A stretch of DNA of 64,000 bases from Prado023 sp963798745. GTDB lineage: Bacteria; Actinomycetota; Actinomycetes; S36-B12; CAIYMF01. The first letter of the stretch is position 1; each line of letters starts with the position of its first letter. The position numbers and the translations under genes are program-made. The DNA lies in NCBI GenBank assembly GCA_963798745.1, contig CAWCUF010000007.1, forward strand, positions 434,001-498,000, in the 5' to 3' direction. The notes beneath the pieces are model-generated. The model worked only from the letters and a program-made list of their open reading frames with translations, was not told the origin of the DNA and did no database searches. Shown piece by piece: positions 8,418 through 17,351 of this stretch.

Positions 8418-10343
8418 ATGTCGATGCTCGACGAGGTGGGCACGGGCCGATTGGCGACGGCGACCAGCGATGTCGGGGCGGCGCGCGAGCGGGCACGCAG
8501 CCGTCGGCTGGCCCGGATCGGCGCCGTGCTGGCGCTGCCGCTCCTCTGGCTGTGGTGGCGGATCGTCGACGGCAACCCGTTCGACCCCACCTCCCTGGCA
8601 CTGCCGCGCATCGACCCGTTCCTGCTGATCGTCGGCGTCTTCTTCGCGGTGATGATCTTCTCGGTGGTCGGGGTCACCCTGATCGCCGGGCGCTCGCCGC
8701 ACGTGACCTACCGCCCGGAGCAGATCGACGTCGGGCTGGCTGACGTGCGCGGCATCGACCTGGTCAAGGCCGACGTGATCCGCAGCCTGAACCTGTTCCT
8801 GGCCAATCGGTCGTTCCGCGCGGAGATGGGCGGTACGCCGCGCCGGGGCCTGCTGTTCGAGGGCCCGCCCGGCACCGGCAAGACGCACCTGGCCAAGGCG
8901 ATGGCCGCCGAGGCCGGAGTCCCGTTCCTGTTCGTGTCGGCCACCAGCTTCCAGTCGATGTACTACGGCGCCACCGCGCGCAAGATCCGCTCCTACTTCA
9001 AGGCGCTGCGCAAGGCCGCGCGCCAGGAGGGCGGTGCCATCGGCTTCATCGAGGAGATCGACGCGATCGCGATGGCACGCTCCGGCGTGGGCTCGTCGGC
9101 GACCACGGTGGCGGTCGCCTCAGGGGGCGCGAACCTGACCGGCCCCTTGTGCTGCGGGGGGCTTTCCGGGCTGCCGGCCGGGTCGGTCGGCGCGGCTGCC
9201 GCGGCCGGTTCGGGCACCGTCACCTCGGCGATGATCTCCGAGGGCACCGGTGGTGTCGTCAACGAGCTGCTCGTGCAGATGCAGTCCTTCGATGCCCCGG
9301 ACGGTTGGCAGAAGGTGCAGTCCTGGTTCGTCGACCGGATCAACCTGGTGCTGCCCGTGCACCGGCAGCTCCGCCGGCCCGTGCCGGCACCGGCCACCAT
9401 CCTGCTGATCGCGGCCACGAACCGCGCTGACAACCTCGACCCGGCCCTGCTGCGCCCGGGACGTTTCGACCGGCGGCTGTCCTTCGACCCGCCGACCCGC
9501 GCGGGTCGGCTCGAGCTGCTCGGGCACTTCCTGGACCGCAAGGCGCACGCGGTCGAGCTCGACGACGCCGACGTCCGGGCCGGAATCGCAGCGGTCACCC
9601 AGGGCTACACCCCGGTGATGATCGAGCACCTGCTCGACGAGGCGCTGGTCAACGCACTGCGCCGCGGCGACCAGGCCATGACCCGCGCCGATGTGGAGTC
9701 CGCGCGGCTGACCGAGGAGATCGGCATGGGCCAGCCGGTGGCCTACACCGCGCACGAGACCCGGCTGATCGCCACCCACGAGTCCGGGCACGCCACGATG
9801 GCGCACCTGGTCGCCCCGCACCGGCGCCTGGAGGTCCTGAGCATCATCAAGCGCCGCGAGGCCCTGGGCATGCTCGCCCACGGTGACAGCGAGGACGTCT
9901 TCACCCGCTCGCGCTCGGAGATGCTGGCGCTGATCCAGATCGCGATGGGCGGCCAGGTGGCTGAGGAGCTGTTCTTCGGCGACATCTCCACCGGACCCGG
10001 CGGGGATCTGGCCTACGCCACCACGGTGGCCGCCCAGATGGTGGGAGCGGTCGGCATGGGTGGGTCGCTGGTGAGCCTGGCCGCGGTGCAGAACGGCGCC
10101 CTGGCCGACTCCAACCTCGTGGGGCGCGTGCTGTCGGACCCCTCGGGGCGGGCGGCCGTCGAATCGATCCTCGCAGACCAGAAGCAGGTCGCCCGCGAGC
10201 TGCTGAACGCCAACCGGCACCTCGTCGAGGCCCTGCGGGACGCCCTGATCGCCCGCCACGAGCTGGTCGGCCGGGAGATCCGCGACGTGATCGCGGCGGC
10301 CGCCCCGCAGGTGGACCTGCGGGTCCCCGCCCCGCTGCCCTGA
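8418..10343 (+). CDS. FtsH-like AAA+ zinc metalloprotease
   Basis: 641 residues. Two N-terminal membrane spans (about residues 35-52 and 73-95) are followed by an AAA+ domain with Walker A GPPGTGKT, pore-loop region FQSMYYG, Walker B FIEEIDAI (Glu where most have Asp) and the second region of homology ATNRADNLDPALLRPGRFDRR split across the SRH. The protease domain carries HESGH (HExxH) and the third zinc ligand region GDISTGPGGDL. About 80 residues rich in Gly, Ala and Ser are inserted between Walker B and the SRH. The two spans are close together with little periplasmic domain, unlike housekeeping FtsH, so this is probably an accessory paralogue. GAGGAGG precedes the ATG. Confidence 0.88.
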   Translation: MSMLDEVGTGRLATATSDVGAARERARSRRLARIGAVLALPLLWLWWRIVDGNPFDPTSLALPRIDPFLLIVGVFFAVMIFSVVGVTLIAGRSPHVTYRPEQIDVGLADVRGIDLVKADVIRSLNLFLANRSFRAEMGGTPRRGLLFEGPPGTGKTHLAKAMAAEAGVPFLFVSATSFQSMYYGATARKIRSYFKALRKAARQEGGAIGFIEEIDAIAMARSGVGSSATTVAVASGGANLTGPLCCGGLSGLPAGSVGAAAAAGSGTVTSAMISEGTGGVVNELLVQMQSFDAPDGWQKVQSWFVDRINLVLPVHRQLRRPVPAPATILLIAATNRADNLDPALLRPGRFDRRLSFDPPTRAGRLELLGHFLDRKAHAVELDDADVRAGIAAVTQGYTPVMIEHLLDEALVNALRRGDQAMTRADVESARLTEEIGMGQPVAYTAHETRLIATHESGHATMAHLVAPHRRLEVLSIIKRREALGMLAHGDSEDVFTRSRSEMLALIQIAMGGQVAEELFFGDISTGPGGDLAYATTVAAQMVGAVGMGGSLVSLAAVQNGALADSNLVGRVLSDPSGRAAVESILADQKQVARELLNANRHLVEALRDALIARHELVGREIRDVIAAAAPQVDLRVPAPLP

Positions 10344-10363
10344 GCCCCCGGGTCGGCCAAGTG

Positions 10364-10522
10364 CCGAGTCGTGGTCGAAAGACCGTCGAGATCGGCCCGA
10401 CGCGGCGCGGAATGCGCTCCGCGTGGTTGAAAAACCCGCCCGTGAGCGGCCGGGTTCAACCACACGGAGCGCACTTGGGCTTCTTGGGCGGCCGCGCGGG
10501 AGCCCTATCAACCACAACTCGG
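10364..10522. repeat. 159-bp nested palindromic element, copy A
   Basis: The outer ends are inverted (CCGAGTCGTGGT on the left, ACCACAACTCGG on the right). Inside is a second, longer hairpin with arms around GCTCCGCGTGGTTGAA and TTCAACCACACGGAGC. It lies between the converging FtsH-like and DUF559-like genes and is nearly identical to the element at 13439, with the same length. No coding sense. Confidence 0.85.
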
Positions 10523-10622
10523 CGTTTGGCGTGGGAAGTGCAGGGGGCACCGGCCACGGACCACGGATGAGCTCGCGGGGTGGCCGCCGGCGCACGTGGG
10601 GCGGCAGTGACGAAAGGGCGGC

Positions 10623-11612
10623 TCAGTAGCCGATCCGACCTTCGATGGCAGCCGCGAGCCGGGCCATGAGTTCGGCGGCATGGCGGCGGATGTCACGCAT
10701 GTCCCAGCGGATCACCCGGAAGCCCAGACGCTCCAGCGACTCCTGCCTGCGCTTCTCCCAGGCCAGCACGTCGGGGCTGACGTACTTGCTCATGCCGTCA
10801 GCCTCGCCGATCAGCCGGGCCTCCGGCCAGAGGAAGTCGGGGTACACCTCGCCCTGCGGGGTGCTGATCGGCACCTGCAGCAGCGGAAGTGGGAGGCCGT
10901 GGCAGATCATCTCGCCGTAGCTCAGCGACTCGAGGGCGGACTCACGCCGCGGGTCGATCCAATTCAGCATCGCGGCCCACGGTCTCGCAGTGCGCCGCGT
11001 CGTCGCCACCTCGGCGGCGTCCAGGAGCGGCTGCCGTGCGGCGGCCAGGCTCGTGGGTCGCGTGTAGTTCTCGCGCAGCCGACGTGAGCCGACGCGCTCG
11101 ATCAGGGCCAGTCGGGCAGCCGCGTCCAGGGTGATCAGGGCGGCGGGCAGGGGCTGCCCGACTGCGACATCGACCGCGGTCCGCGCGGGCGTGGTCACCA
11201 CCAGACCGCTCGGGTGGGCGGCACGGTGCGCCGCGGGCAGTCCGCGCACGGCGACCGTGAGCCGCTCGTCGCGCACCGACCTCACCCCCGGGGCGGGTGT
11301 CGCGGTGAAGGCCGGCACTGCCTGCGCGGCCGCTCGTGGGTCATCGAGGGCGAGCCCCCACGCGAGGGCCGCGGTCTCGTGGCTGGCGATCAGTCGGGGC
11401 CGCAGCAACTGTTGGGCGCGAGCGTGCATCAGGTGCAGGTCGACGGCGTCGGTGGGCACCGCGTCGGCACTGATGAAGACCCCGCGGCCCAGCGCGACGA
11501 CCCGCCCGCCGGCCACCGCGGTGCGCAGCGCTGCGCGAGTCACGCCCAGCGGCTCGACGTCCGCGCAGGTGAAGGGGGTTCTCGGTGGTTCCCACCGGAT
11601 CGTGTTGGGCAC
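10623..11612 (-). CDS. DUF559-like protein with AbiEi-type N-terminal helix-turn-helix (paralogue 1)
   Basis: 329 residues from GTG 11612, chosen because the paralogue at 53173-54162 starts at the equivalent residue; an in-frame start at 11735 is also open. The N-terminal region (ADVEPLGVTRAALRTAVAGG, then ALGRGVFIS) looks like the winged helix of AbiEi-type antitoxins. The C-terminal part has a Vsr/DUF559-like endonuclease layout: Asp in YPDFLW, Glu in IGEADG with Lys in SKY, and LERLGFRVIRWD. These families are very common in actinomycetes and their role is unknown. It is a single gene with no toxin partner beside it. Confidence 0.7.
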   Translation of the reverse strand: MPNTIRWEPPRTPFTCADVEPLGVTRAALRTAVAGGRVVALGRGVFISADAVPTDAVDLHLMHARAQQLLRPRLIASHETAALAWGLALDDPRAAAQAVPAFTATPAPGVRSVRDERLTVAVRGLPAAHRAAHPSGLVVTTPARTAVDVAVGQPLPAALITLDAAARLALIERVGSRRLRENYTRPTSLAAARQPLLDAAEVATTRRTARPWAAMLNWIDPRRESALESLSYGEMICHGLPLPLLQVPISTPQGEVYPDFLWPEARLIGEADGMSKYVSPDVLAWEKRRQESLERLGFRVIRWDMRDIRRHAAELMARLAAAIEGRIGY

Positions 11613-12109
11613 GGGCCTACCCTGCCGAGCGTCCGACGGATCGGGAACCCCCCGCCCGCCGATCTGTGGACAACCCTCCCCGCGTTGCCCCGTGCTCCCT
11701 AACGGGTGATAGGTGCGGGTGCGTGGTTGCTCCACACCTCACCCGGAGGTCTTCATCACAGTCCAGCAGACACGCCGTACCTAACGTCCGTGGTCAGTAC
11801 ACCTGATATGGAGTGGCCTGTTGTCAAGTGGGCAGGTGAAGGCCCCCGCCCGGGGTTGTGTTTCCGGGTGGGGGCCTTCTTCTTGTTGACCGTCGGTGCG
11901 CGGGGTGGCCAGCGTGTCGTTGGCGACGCGCGGTCAGACTGATATGCGCGGGTTGGTTACCGCAGGACGGTGGTTCGGCAGGAACGGGACCGCGTGTCTA
12001 GAGACGAGCGTGGCCCGGATCGGGCTACTCATAGGTGTTTCGCGGATCGTTCCTCGCGCTGCGACCACCCCGGCGCACCGTCGGACATCTGTGGGCGCGT
12101 CGGGCGGGT
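11613..12109. other. Intergenic region between DUF559-like gene and IS110 transposase
   Basis: No convincing gene. It holds a strong terminator-like hairpin (11839-11878) and about 230 bp after it that lie 3' of the transposase and may be the right end of the insertion sequence. Two copies of TGATATG (11800 and 11940 areas) flank part of the region; their meaning is unclear. Confidence 0.4.
11839..11878 (+). terminator. Strong terminator-like stem-loop
   Basis: 15-bp arms AAGGCCCCCGCCCGG and CCGGGTGGGGGCCTT pair with one G-T wobble around a 10-nt loop and are followed by CTTCTTGTTG. It is the best intrinsic-terminator structure in the window, yet no gene ends just before it on the + strand, so it may be an IS-flanking or remnant structure. 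Confidence 0.65.
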
Positions 12110-13198
12110 TCAGTCCAAGACGGCCAGGGACCAGCACCAGCCGGACAGCTCACGGGCGATCGCCACGTTGGCCACGGTGTTGCGTTTACGCCGGTCGATG
12201 AACGTGACCCACCGGTGGTGCAGTCGCCGGTTGCCCTCGTCGCCGCGGGCCCGGGCGGCTGCCGGTGCCAACGCCCACCGGTCGCGCATGGTCTTGCCGG
12301 CCACGTAGCGGGGTCGGTGGTGCCAGGCCGCTTCGACCAGCAGCCGGCGGGCGTGACCGTTGCCGGTCTTGGTGATCGGTCCCTGGCTCCGGGAGCTCCC
12401 CGAGGAGTGCTCGGACGGGGTGAGCCCGACGAAGGCTCCGATGCTGGCGCCGGTGAAGCGGTGCCAGTCACCGATCTCGACGGCCAATGCGAACCCGGTC
12501 AGGGTGCCAACCCCGCGCAGGCACCCGAGCCGGCGCACGACCGGGGTGAACTCCGAGTCCGCGGCCATCTCCTCGATTGCGGTGTCCAGCCGGTCCCGGC
12601 GGGCCTTCACCGCCAGGACCGCTTCGTAGTCGGAGTCGAAGGCCAGCCGGGTCGTGTTCGAGGTCAGTTGCGGCAACGCCTCCCGGCGCAGCCAGGTGTC
12701 GTGCTTGCCGGTCCACGCGTCGCCGCCGTTGTAGACGATGCCGTGTCGCAGCAGCAGTTTGGACAGCCGGTGTCGGGCGCGCATCAGGTCACCGCGGGCG
12801 TCCTCCCGGGCCCGGACCAGGTCACGCGCGGCCTCCTGGTCCACTGTCGGGATGGCCACCGGGGTGATCTCATCCAGGCGCACCAACCTGGCCAGATGCA
12901 GGGCGTCCTTGGCGTCGGTCTTGACCCGGTCACCAGCCGGGCGCTGCAACTTCGACGGGGCCACCACCTCGCAGCGGATCCCGGCCGCCGTCAACGACCG
13001 ATACAACCCGAACCCGGTCGGCCCGGCCTCGTAAGCCACCGCCACCGGGCCCGGCAGATCCGCCACCCAGGACCGGATGTGCTCGTATGACGGGGTCAGC
13101 TTGGACTGGAACAACTCGCCCGTGACGCCATCGATCGCGGCTGCCGCCACCGATCGGGCGTGCACGTCGAGCCCCACACTCGTACGCTCAGTGAACAC
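12110..13198 (-). CDS. IS110-family transposase (DEDD type)
   Basis: 362 residues from GTG 13198, preceded by GGAAGAGG at good spacing; a TTG at 13216 is an alternative. The N-terminal RuvC-like DEDD domain shows GLDVHARSV (first Asp), YEAGPTGFGLYR (Glu) and KTDAKDALHLARL (last Asp pair). The C-terminal Transposase_20 part has GCLRGVGTLTGFALAVEIGDW, FTGASIGAFVGLTPSEHSSG and the serine motif region KTGNGHARRLLVEAAW. It is full length with no stops, so the element may be active. IS110 elements insert without terminal repeats and use a structured RNA from their non-coding ends (bridge RNA) to choose sites. Confidence 0.93.
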   Translation of the reverse strand: MFTERTSVGLDVHARSVAAAAIDGVTGELFQSKLTPSYEHIRSWVADLPGPVAVAYEAGPTGFGLYRSLTAAGIRCEVVAPSKLQRPAGDRVKTDAKDALHLARLVRLDEITPVAIPTVDQEAARDLVRAREDARGDLMRARHRLSKLLLRHGIVYNGGDAWTGKHDTWLRREALPQLTSNTTRLAFDSDYEAVLAVKARRDRLDTAIEEMAADSEFTPVVRRLGCLRGVGTLTGFALAVEIGDWHRFTGASIGAFVGLTPSEHSSGSSRSQGPITKTGNGHARRLLVEAAWHHRPRYVAGKTMRDRWALAPAAARARGDEGNRRLHHRWVTFIDRRKRNTVANVAIARELSGWCWSLAVLD

Positions 13199-13330
13199 CG
13201 GGGCCTCTTCCCACAACTGTCGGATAGGCCGAGCAGGCGGCCCCTGCTCGGTAACCCACGAACATGCGTGAGCGAGGCCCCGGCCCGCAACCCCTCAGCA
13301 ACCCTGAGCGGTCACCCATACCGTCTAGCC
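12110..13330 (-). mobile_element. IS110-family insertion sequence (ends not determined)
   Basis: The transposase plus at least the upstream non-coding end, which includes a hairpin (GCCGAGCAGG / CCTGCTCGGT, about 13230-13253). Edges are approximate: IS110 elements lack clear terminal inverted repeats and leave little target duplication. The right limit could be closer to 12000 or 11750. Confidence 0.5.
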
Positions 13331-13438
13331 CCCGGGCTGGGGAGCACGGGGCAACGAGCAGGTGAAGCCGGCGCCTGCGTCGCGCCGGCACCGTCGGGAT
13401 GGTTCGCACCCTCCGGGCGATCGTCGGTAGGTCAACCG
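13199..13438. other. 5' non-coding end of the IS110 element and flank
   Basis: About 240 bp upstream of the transposase without a gene. It contains a clear hairpin near 13230-13253 and a smaller one with the loop around CAGCAACCCTGAG. In the IS110 group the bridge RNA is encoded in this position, so this is where it would be expected. Confidence 0.4.
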
Positions 13439-13597
13439 CCGAGTTGTGGTCGAAAGACCGTCCAGATCGGCCCGACGCGGCGCGAAACGCGCTCCGCGTG
13501 GTTGAAAAACCCACCCGTGCGGGCCCGGGTTCGACCACACGGAGCGCGCTTGGGCCTGTTGGGCGGCCGCGTGGGGGCCCTATCAACCACAACTCGG
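13439..13597. repeat. 159-bp nested palindromic element, copy B
   Basis: Same length and architecture as copy A at 10364, differing at scattered bases only. Outer inverted ends are CCGAGTTGTGGT and ACCACAACTCGG; the inner hairpin is built on GCTCCGCGTGGTTGAA. It sits between the IS110 element and the VOC gene, 3.1 kb from copy A in the same orientation. Confidence 0.88.
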
Positions 13598-13672
13598 CAA
13601 CTCAGCCCCGGTCGTTGTCCCCGGCCCGACTTCCAGAAGGTTCGCGTCTGCACCCCGCCTGATCAGGGCGGG

Positions 13673-14317
13673 TCAGTCGACGCGGACGACCCCACGCGGG
13701 GTCAGCAGCGTGACGGCGGCGAGCCCCGGCCCGGCCGGGTCGTGCTCGTCCAACCAGTTGACGTCCACCTCGTCGAGCGGGTGATGCGCCGGTTCTCCCA
13801 GCCAGGTCGAGATCCGCTCCGGGGAGCCGGCGATGTCCAGTTGGGCGATGCGCACATCCGCACCACCGGCCGAGGGATGCTCGGCCGCGTCGCCGAGCCA
13901 GTGCACGAAGAACGGCACTTGGGCGTCCTCCATGGTGTCCAGGACGCCGATCTGCTGCCAGCACAGGTCGTAGCCGTCGGGGCGCACGCGGTGCCCGGAG
14001 ACCGCCTGGCGGCCCAGCCGCGCCTCAACGGCGGGCATGTTCTTGACCGAGACCACCCAGCTCATCCAGCCGCCGCCCTGGTCGGCCCGGGCGCGTACGG
14101 CCCGGCCGAAGGGCGCGCTGTAGGCAGCCGGATGCTCGAGGGCGCTCACGACCTCGATGTAGGTGCCCCCGGCCAGGGGCAGGATGAAGTTGCGCGTGCC
14201 GAACCTCGGGTGCAGGCCACCGTCGGTGAAGGTCGCTCCGAGCGCGGCGCCGATCCGCTGGACGGTATCGGCCAGGTGCTCGACGGGTGCGGCGTACGAG
14301 ACGTGATCCAAGCGCAT
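13673..14317 (-). CDS. VOC/glyoxalase-like domain protein
   Basis: 214 residues from ATG 14317. The start MRLDHVSYAAPVEHLADTVQRIGAALGA is a typical first module of the vicinal-oxygen-chelate fold, followed by GTRNFILPLAGGTYIEVVSAL. The second module contains FFVHWLGD and ends TLLTPRGVVRVD. Related actinobacterial proteins are annotated as glyoxalase-like domain proteins of unknown substrate. It is divergent from citrate synthase, 211 nt apart. Confidence 0.8.
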   Translation of the reverse strand: MRLDHVSYAAPVEHLADTVQRIGAALGATFTDGGLHPRFGTRNFILPLAGGTYIEVVSALEHPAAYSAPFGRAVRARADQGGGWMSWVVSVKNMPAVEARLGRQAVSGHRVRPDGYDLCWQQIGVLDTMEDAQVPFFVHWLGDAAEHPSAGGADVRIAQLDIAGSPERISTWLGEPAHHPLDEVDVNWLDEHDPAGPGLAAVTLLTPRGVVRVD

Positions 14318-14528
14318 GGCCCCATCGAACACTGCCCGCCCACCGCCACGCGCACCGCCCCCCGGATCGAGGCCCAGCGACCCTTGACGCACCGGGCACC
14401 CTCGTGGGATGGCAATACCCGCAGGGGTACGCTTTCGCAGGCTGAGGATGCGGGGTGGAGCGGCACCCGCGGGCCCCCGTCGCTAGGGTGGTCGGCACGA
14501 CGGATGTGCTGTCTCTGGGAGGATCTCG

Positions 14529-15824
<1,296 letters not shown>

Positions 15825-15852
15825 TCTGGCTGGCGACCGGTACGCCCGCCGC

Positions 15853-16932
15853 TCAGTCGACCAGGCGGGCGGCCCCCGCCGCGACCCGTTCGTCGGTGGC
15901 CGTGAGCGCCACCCGTACGTGCCGCGCCCCCGCGGGTCCGTAGAAATCCCCGGGCGCCACCAGGATGCCGCGCTCGGCCAGCCAGCCGACGGTGTCCCAG
16001 CAGGGCTCGTCGCGGGTGGCCCAGAGGTAGAGCCCCGCGGCGGATTCGTCGATGCGCAGGCCGGCGCCGGTCAGCGCCGCCCACAGCAGTTCCCTCCGGG
16101 CTCGGTAGACCGCCCGCTGGGTGACCACATGCGTGTCGTCGTCGAGGGCCGCGATGGCCGCGGCCTGGACCGGTCCGGGCACCATCATCCCGGCGTGCTT
16201 GCGCACCTCGAGCAGCCGGGCGATCACCGCCGGGTCCCCGGCCGCGAACCCGAACCGGTAGCCGGCGAGGTTCGAGCGCTTGGACAGCGAGTGCAGCGCG
16301 AGTAGCCCGGTCGGGTCGCCGCCGCACACGTCGGGATGCAGCACCGACACCGGCGCCTGCGTCCAGGGCAGCTCGTAGTAGCACTCGTCGGACACGACCA
16401 GAACGCCACGCTCGCGCGCCCACGACACGACCTTGGCAAGGTGGTCGACGGGCAGCACCTTGCCGGTCGGGTTGCTCGGCGAGTTCAGCCAGAGCAACGA
16501 CACCCGCGCGGGGCCGATCGCCGTCAACGAGTCGGCGACCAGCACCTGCGCGCCGGCCAGCCGGGCGCCCACGTCGTAGGTGGGGTAGGCGACCTGCGGG
16601 ATGACGACCCGGTCGCTCGGGCCCAGGCCCAGCAGCGTCGGCAGCCAGGCGACGAACTCCTTGGTGCCGATCGTGGGCAGCACGTCGATGCGCTCAGGTG
16701 CGCCGAGCCGGCGGGTCGTCCAACGCAGGATGGCCGCGCGGGTGGCCGGCGCCCCGGTGGTCAGTGGGTAGCCGGGCGAATCGGCGGCCGCGGCCAGGGC
16801 GTCGGCGATGACCGCCGGGGTCGGATCCACGGGGGTCCCCACCGACAGGTCGACGATCCCGTCAGGATGCTGCTCCGCGCGCTGCTTGTACGGCGCGAGC
16901 CGGTCCCACGGGAAGTCGGGCAGCGCCCTCAG
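15853..16932 (-). CDS. dapC: N-succinyldiaminopimelate aminotransferase (probable CTG start)
   Basis: Class I/II PLP aminotransferase, about 359 residues; acts in the succinylase branch of lysine/diaminopimelate synthesis together with dapD and dapE nearby. Seen: DLSVGTPVDP, LPTIGTKEFVAWLP, NSPSNPTGKVLP, the PLP-Asp region VVSDECYYEL, the PLP lysine in HSLSKRSNLAGYRFGF, and the C-terminal Arg in ARHVRVALTATDE. The first in-frame ATG/GTG/TTG is GTG 16842, which would cut off the conserved FPWDRLAPYK...DLSVGTPVDP block. The frame is open to a CTG at 16932 that overlaps the fdxA TGA, matching the N-terminus of mycobacterial DapC. Translational coupling from fdxA is likely. Confidence 0.85.
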   Translation of the reverse strand: MRALPDFPWDRLAPYKQRAEQHPDGIVDLSVGTPVDPTPAVIADALAAAADSPGYPLTTGAPATRAAILRWTTRRLGAPERIDVLPTIGTKEFVAWLPTLLGLGPSDRVVIPQVAYPTYDVGARLAGAQVLVADSLTAIGPARVSLLWLNSPSNPTGKVLPVDHLAKVVSWARERGVLVVSDECYYELPWTQAPVSVLHPDVCGGDPTGLLALHSLSKRSNLAGYRFGFAAGDPAVIARLLEVRKHAGMMVPGPVQAAAIAALDDDTHVVTQRAVYRARRELLWAALTGAGLRIDESAAGLYLWATRDEPCWDTVGWLAERGILVAPGDFYGPAGARHVRVALTATDERVAAGAARLVD

Positions 16933-17255
16933 TTGTCGTGCTCCTGGGGCGGCAGCGCCTTCACCAGCGGCACGTCCTTGGCGATCAGGCCGAGCTTGGC
17001 CGCACCGCCGGGGGAGCCGAGGTCCTCGAAGAACTCAGCGTTGGCCGCGGTGTACTCGCTCCACTGCGCGGGCACGTCGTCCTCGTAGTAGATGGCCTCC
17101 ACCGGGCAGACCGGCTCGCACGCCCCGCAGTCCACGCACTCATCGGGATGGATGTAGAGCATCCGCTCGCCCTCGTAGATGCAATCCACGGGGCATTCCT
17201 CGATGCACGCCTTGTCCTTGAGGTCCACGCAGGGCAGCGCGATGGTGTAGGTCAT
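16929..17255 (-). CDS. fdxA: Ferredoxin, 7Fe type (FdxA/FdxC)
   Basis: 108 residues. Two cluster-binding patterns are visible: Cys9 and Cys17 with CIEECPVDC (3Fe-4S side) and CVDCGACEPVCPVEA (4Fe-4S side). This is the standard actinobacterial 7Fe ferredoxin layout with a C-terminal helical extension (WSEYTAANAEFFEDLG). Start ATG with GGAG five bases upstream. Its TGA overlaps the putative dapC start, and the fdxA-dapC pair is conserved in actinomycetes. A soluble electron carrier. Confidence 0.95.
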   Translation of the reverse strand: MTYTIALPCVDLKDKACIEECPVDCIYEGERMLYIHPDECVDCGACEPVCPVEAIYYEDDVPAQWSEYTAANAEFFEDLGSPGGAAKLGLIAKDVPLVKALPPQEHDN

Positions 17256-17351
17256 CGGTACTCCAATCCGGTTCTGCCGATGCCAGTGATCCTAGTGCTG
17301 TTCCCTGCGATTGGCGCCGCCGGTGCCGACCGGTTCGAGAGGCGGATTGCG

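Noticed and set aside
11701..11838. Possible tRNA before the strong hairpin
   Set aside because: No cloverleaf with T-loop and anticodon stem could be drawn.
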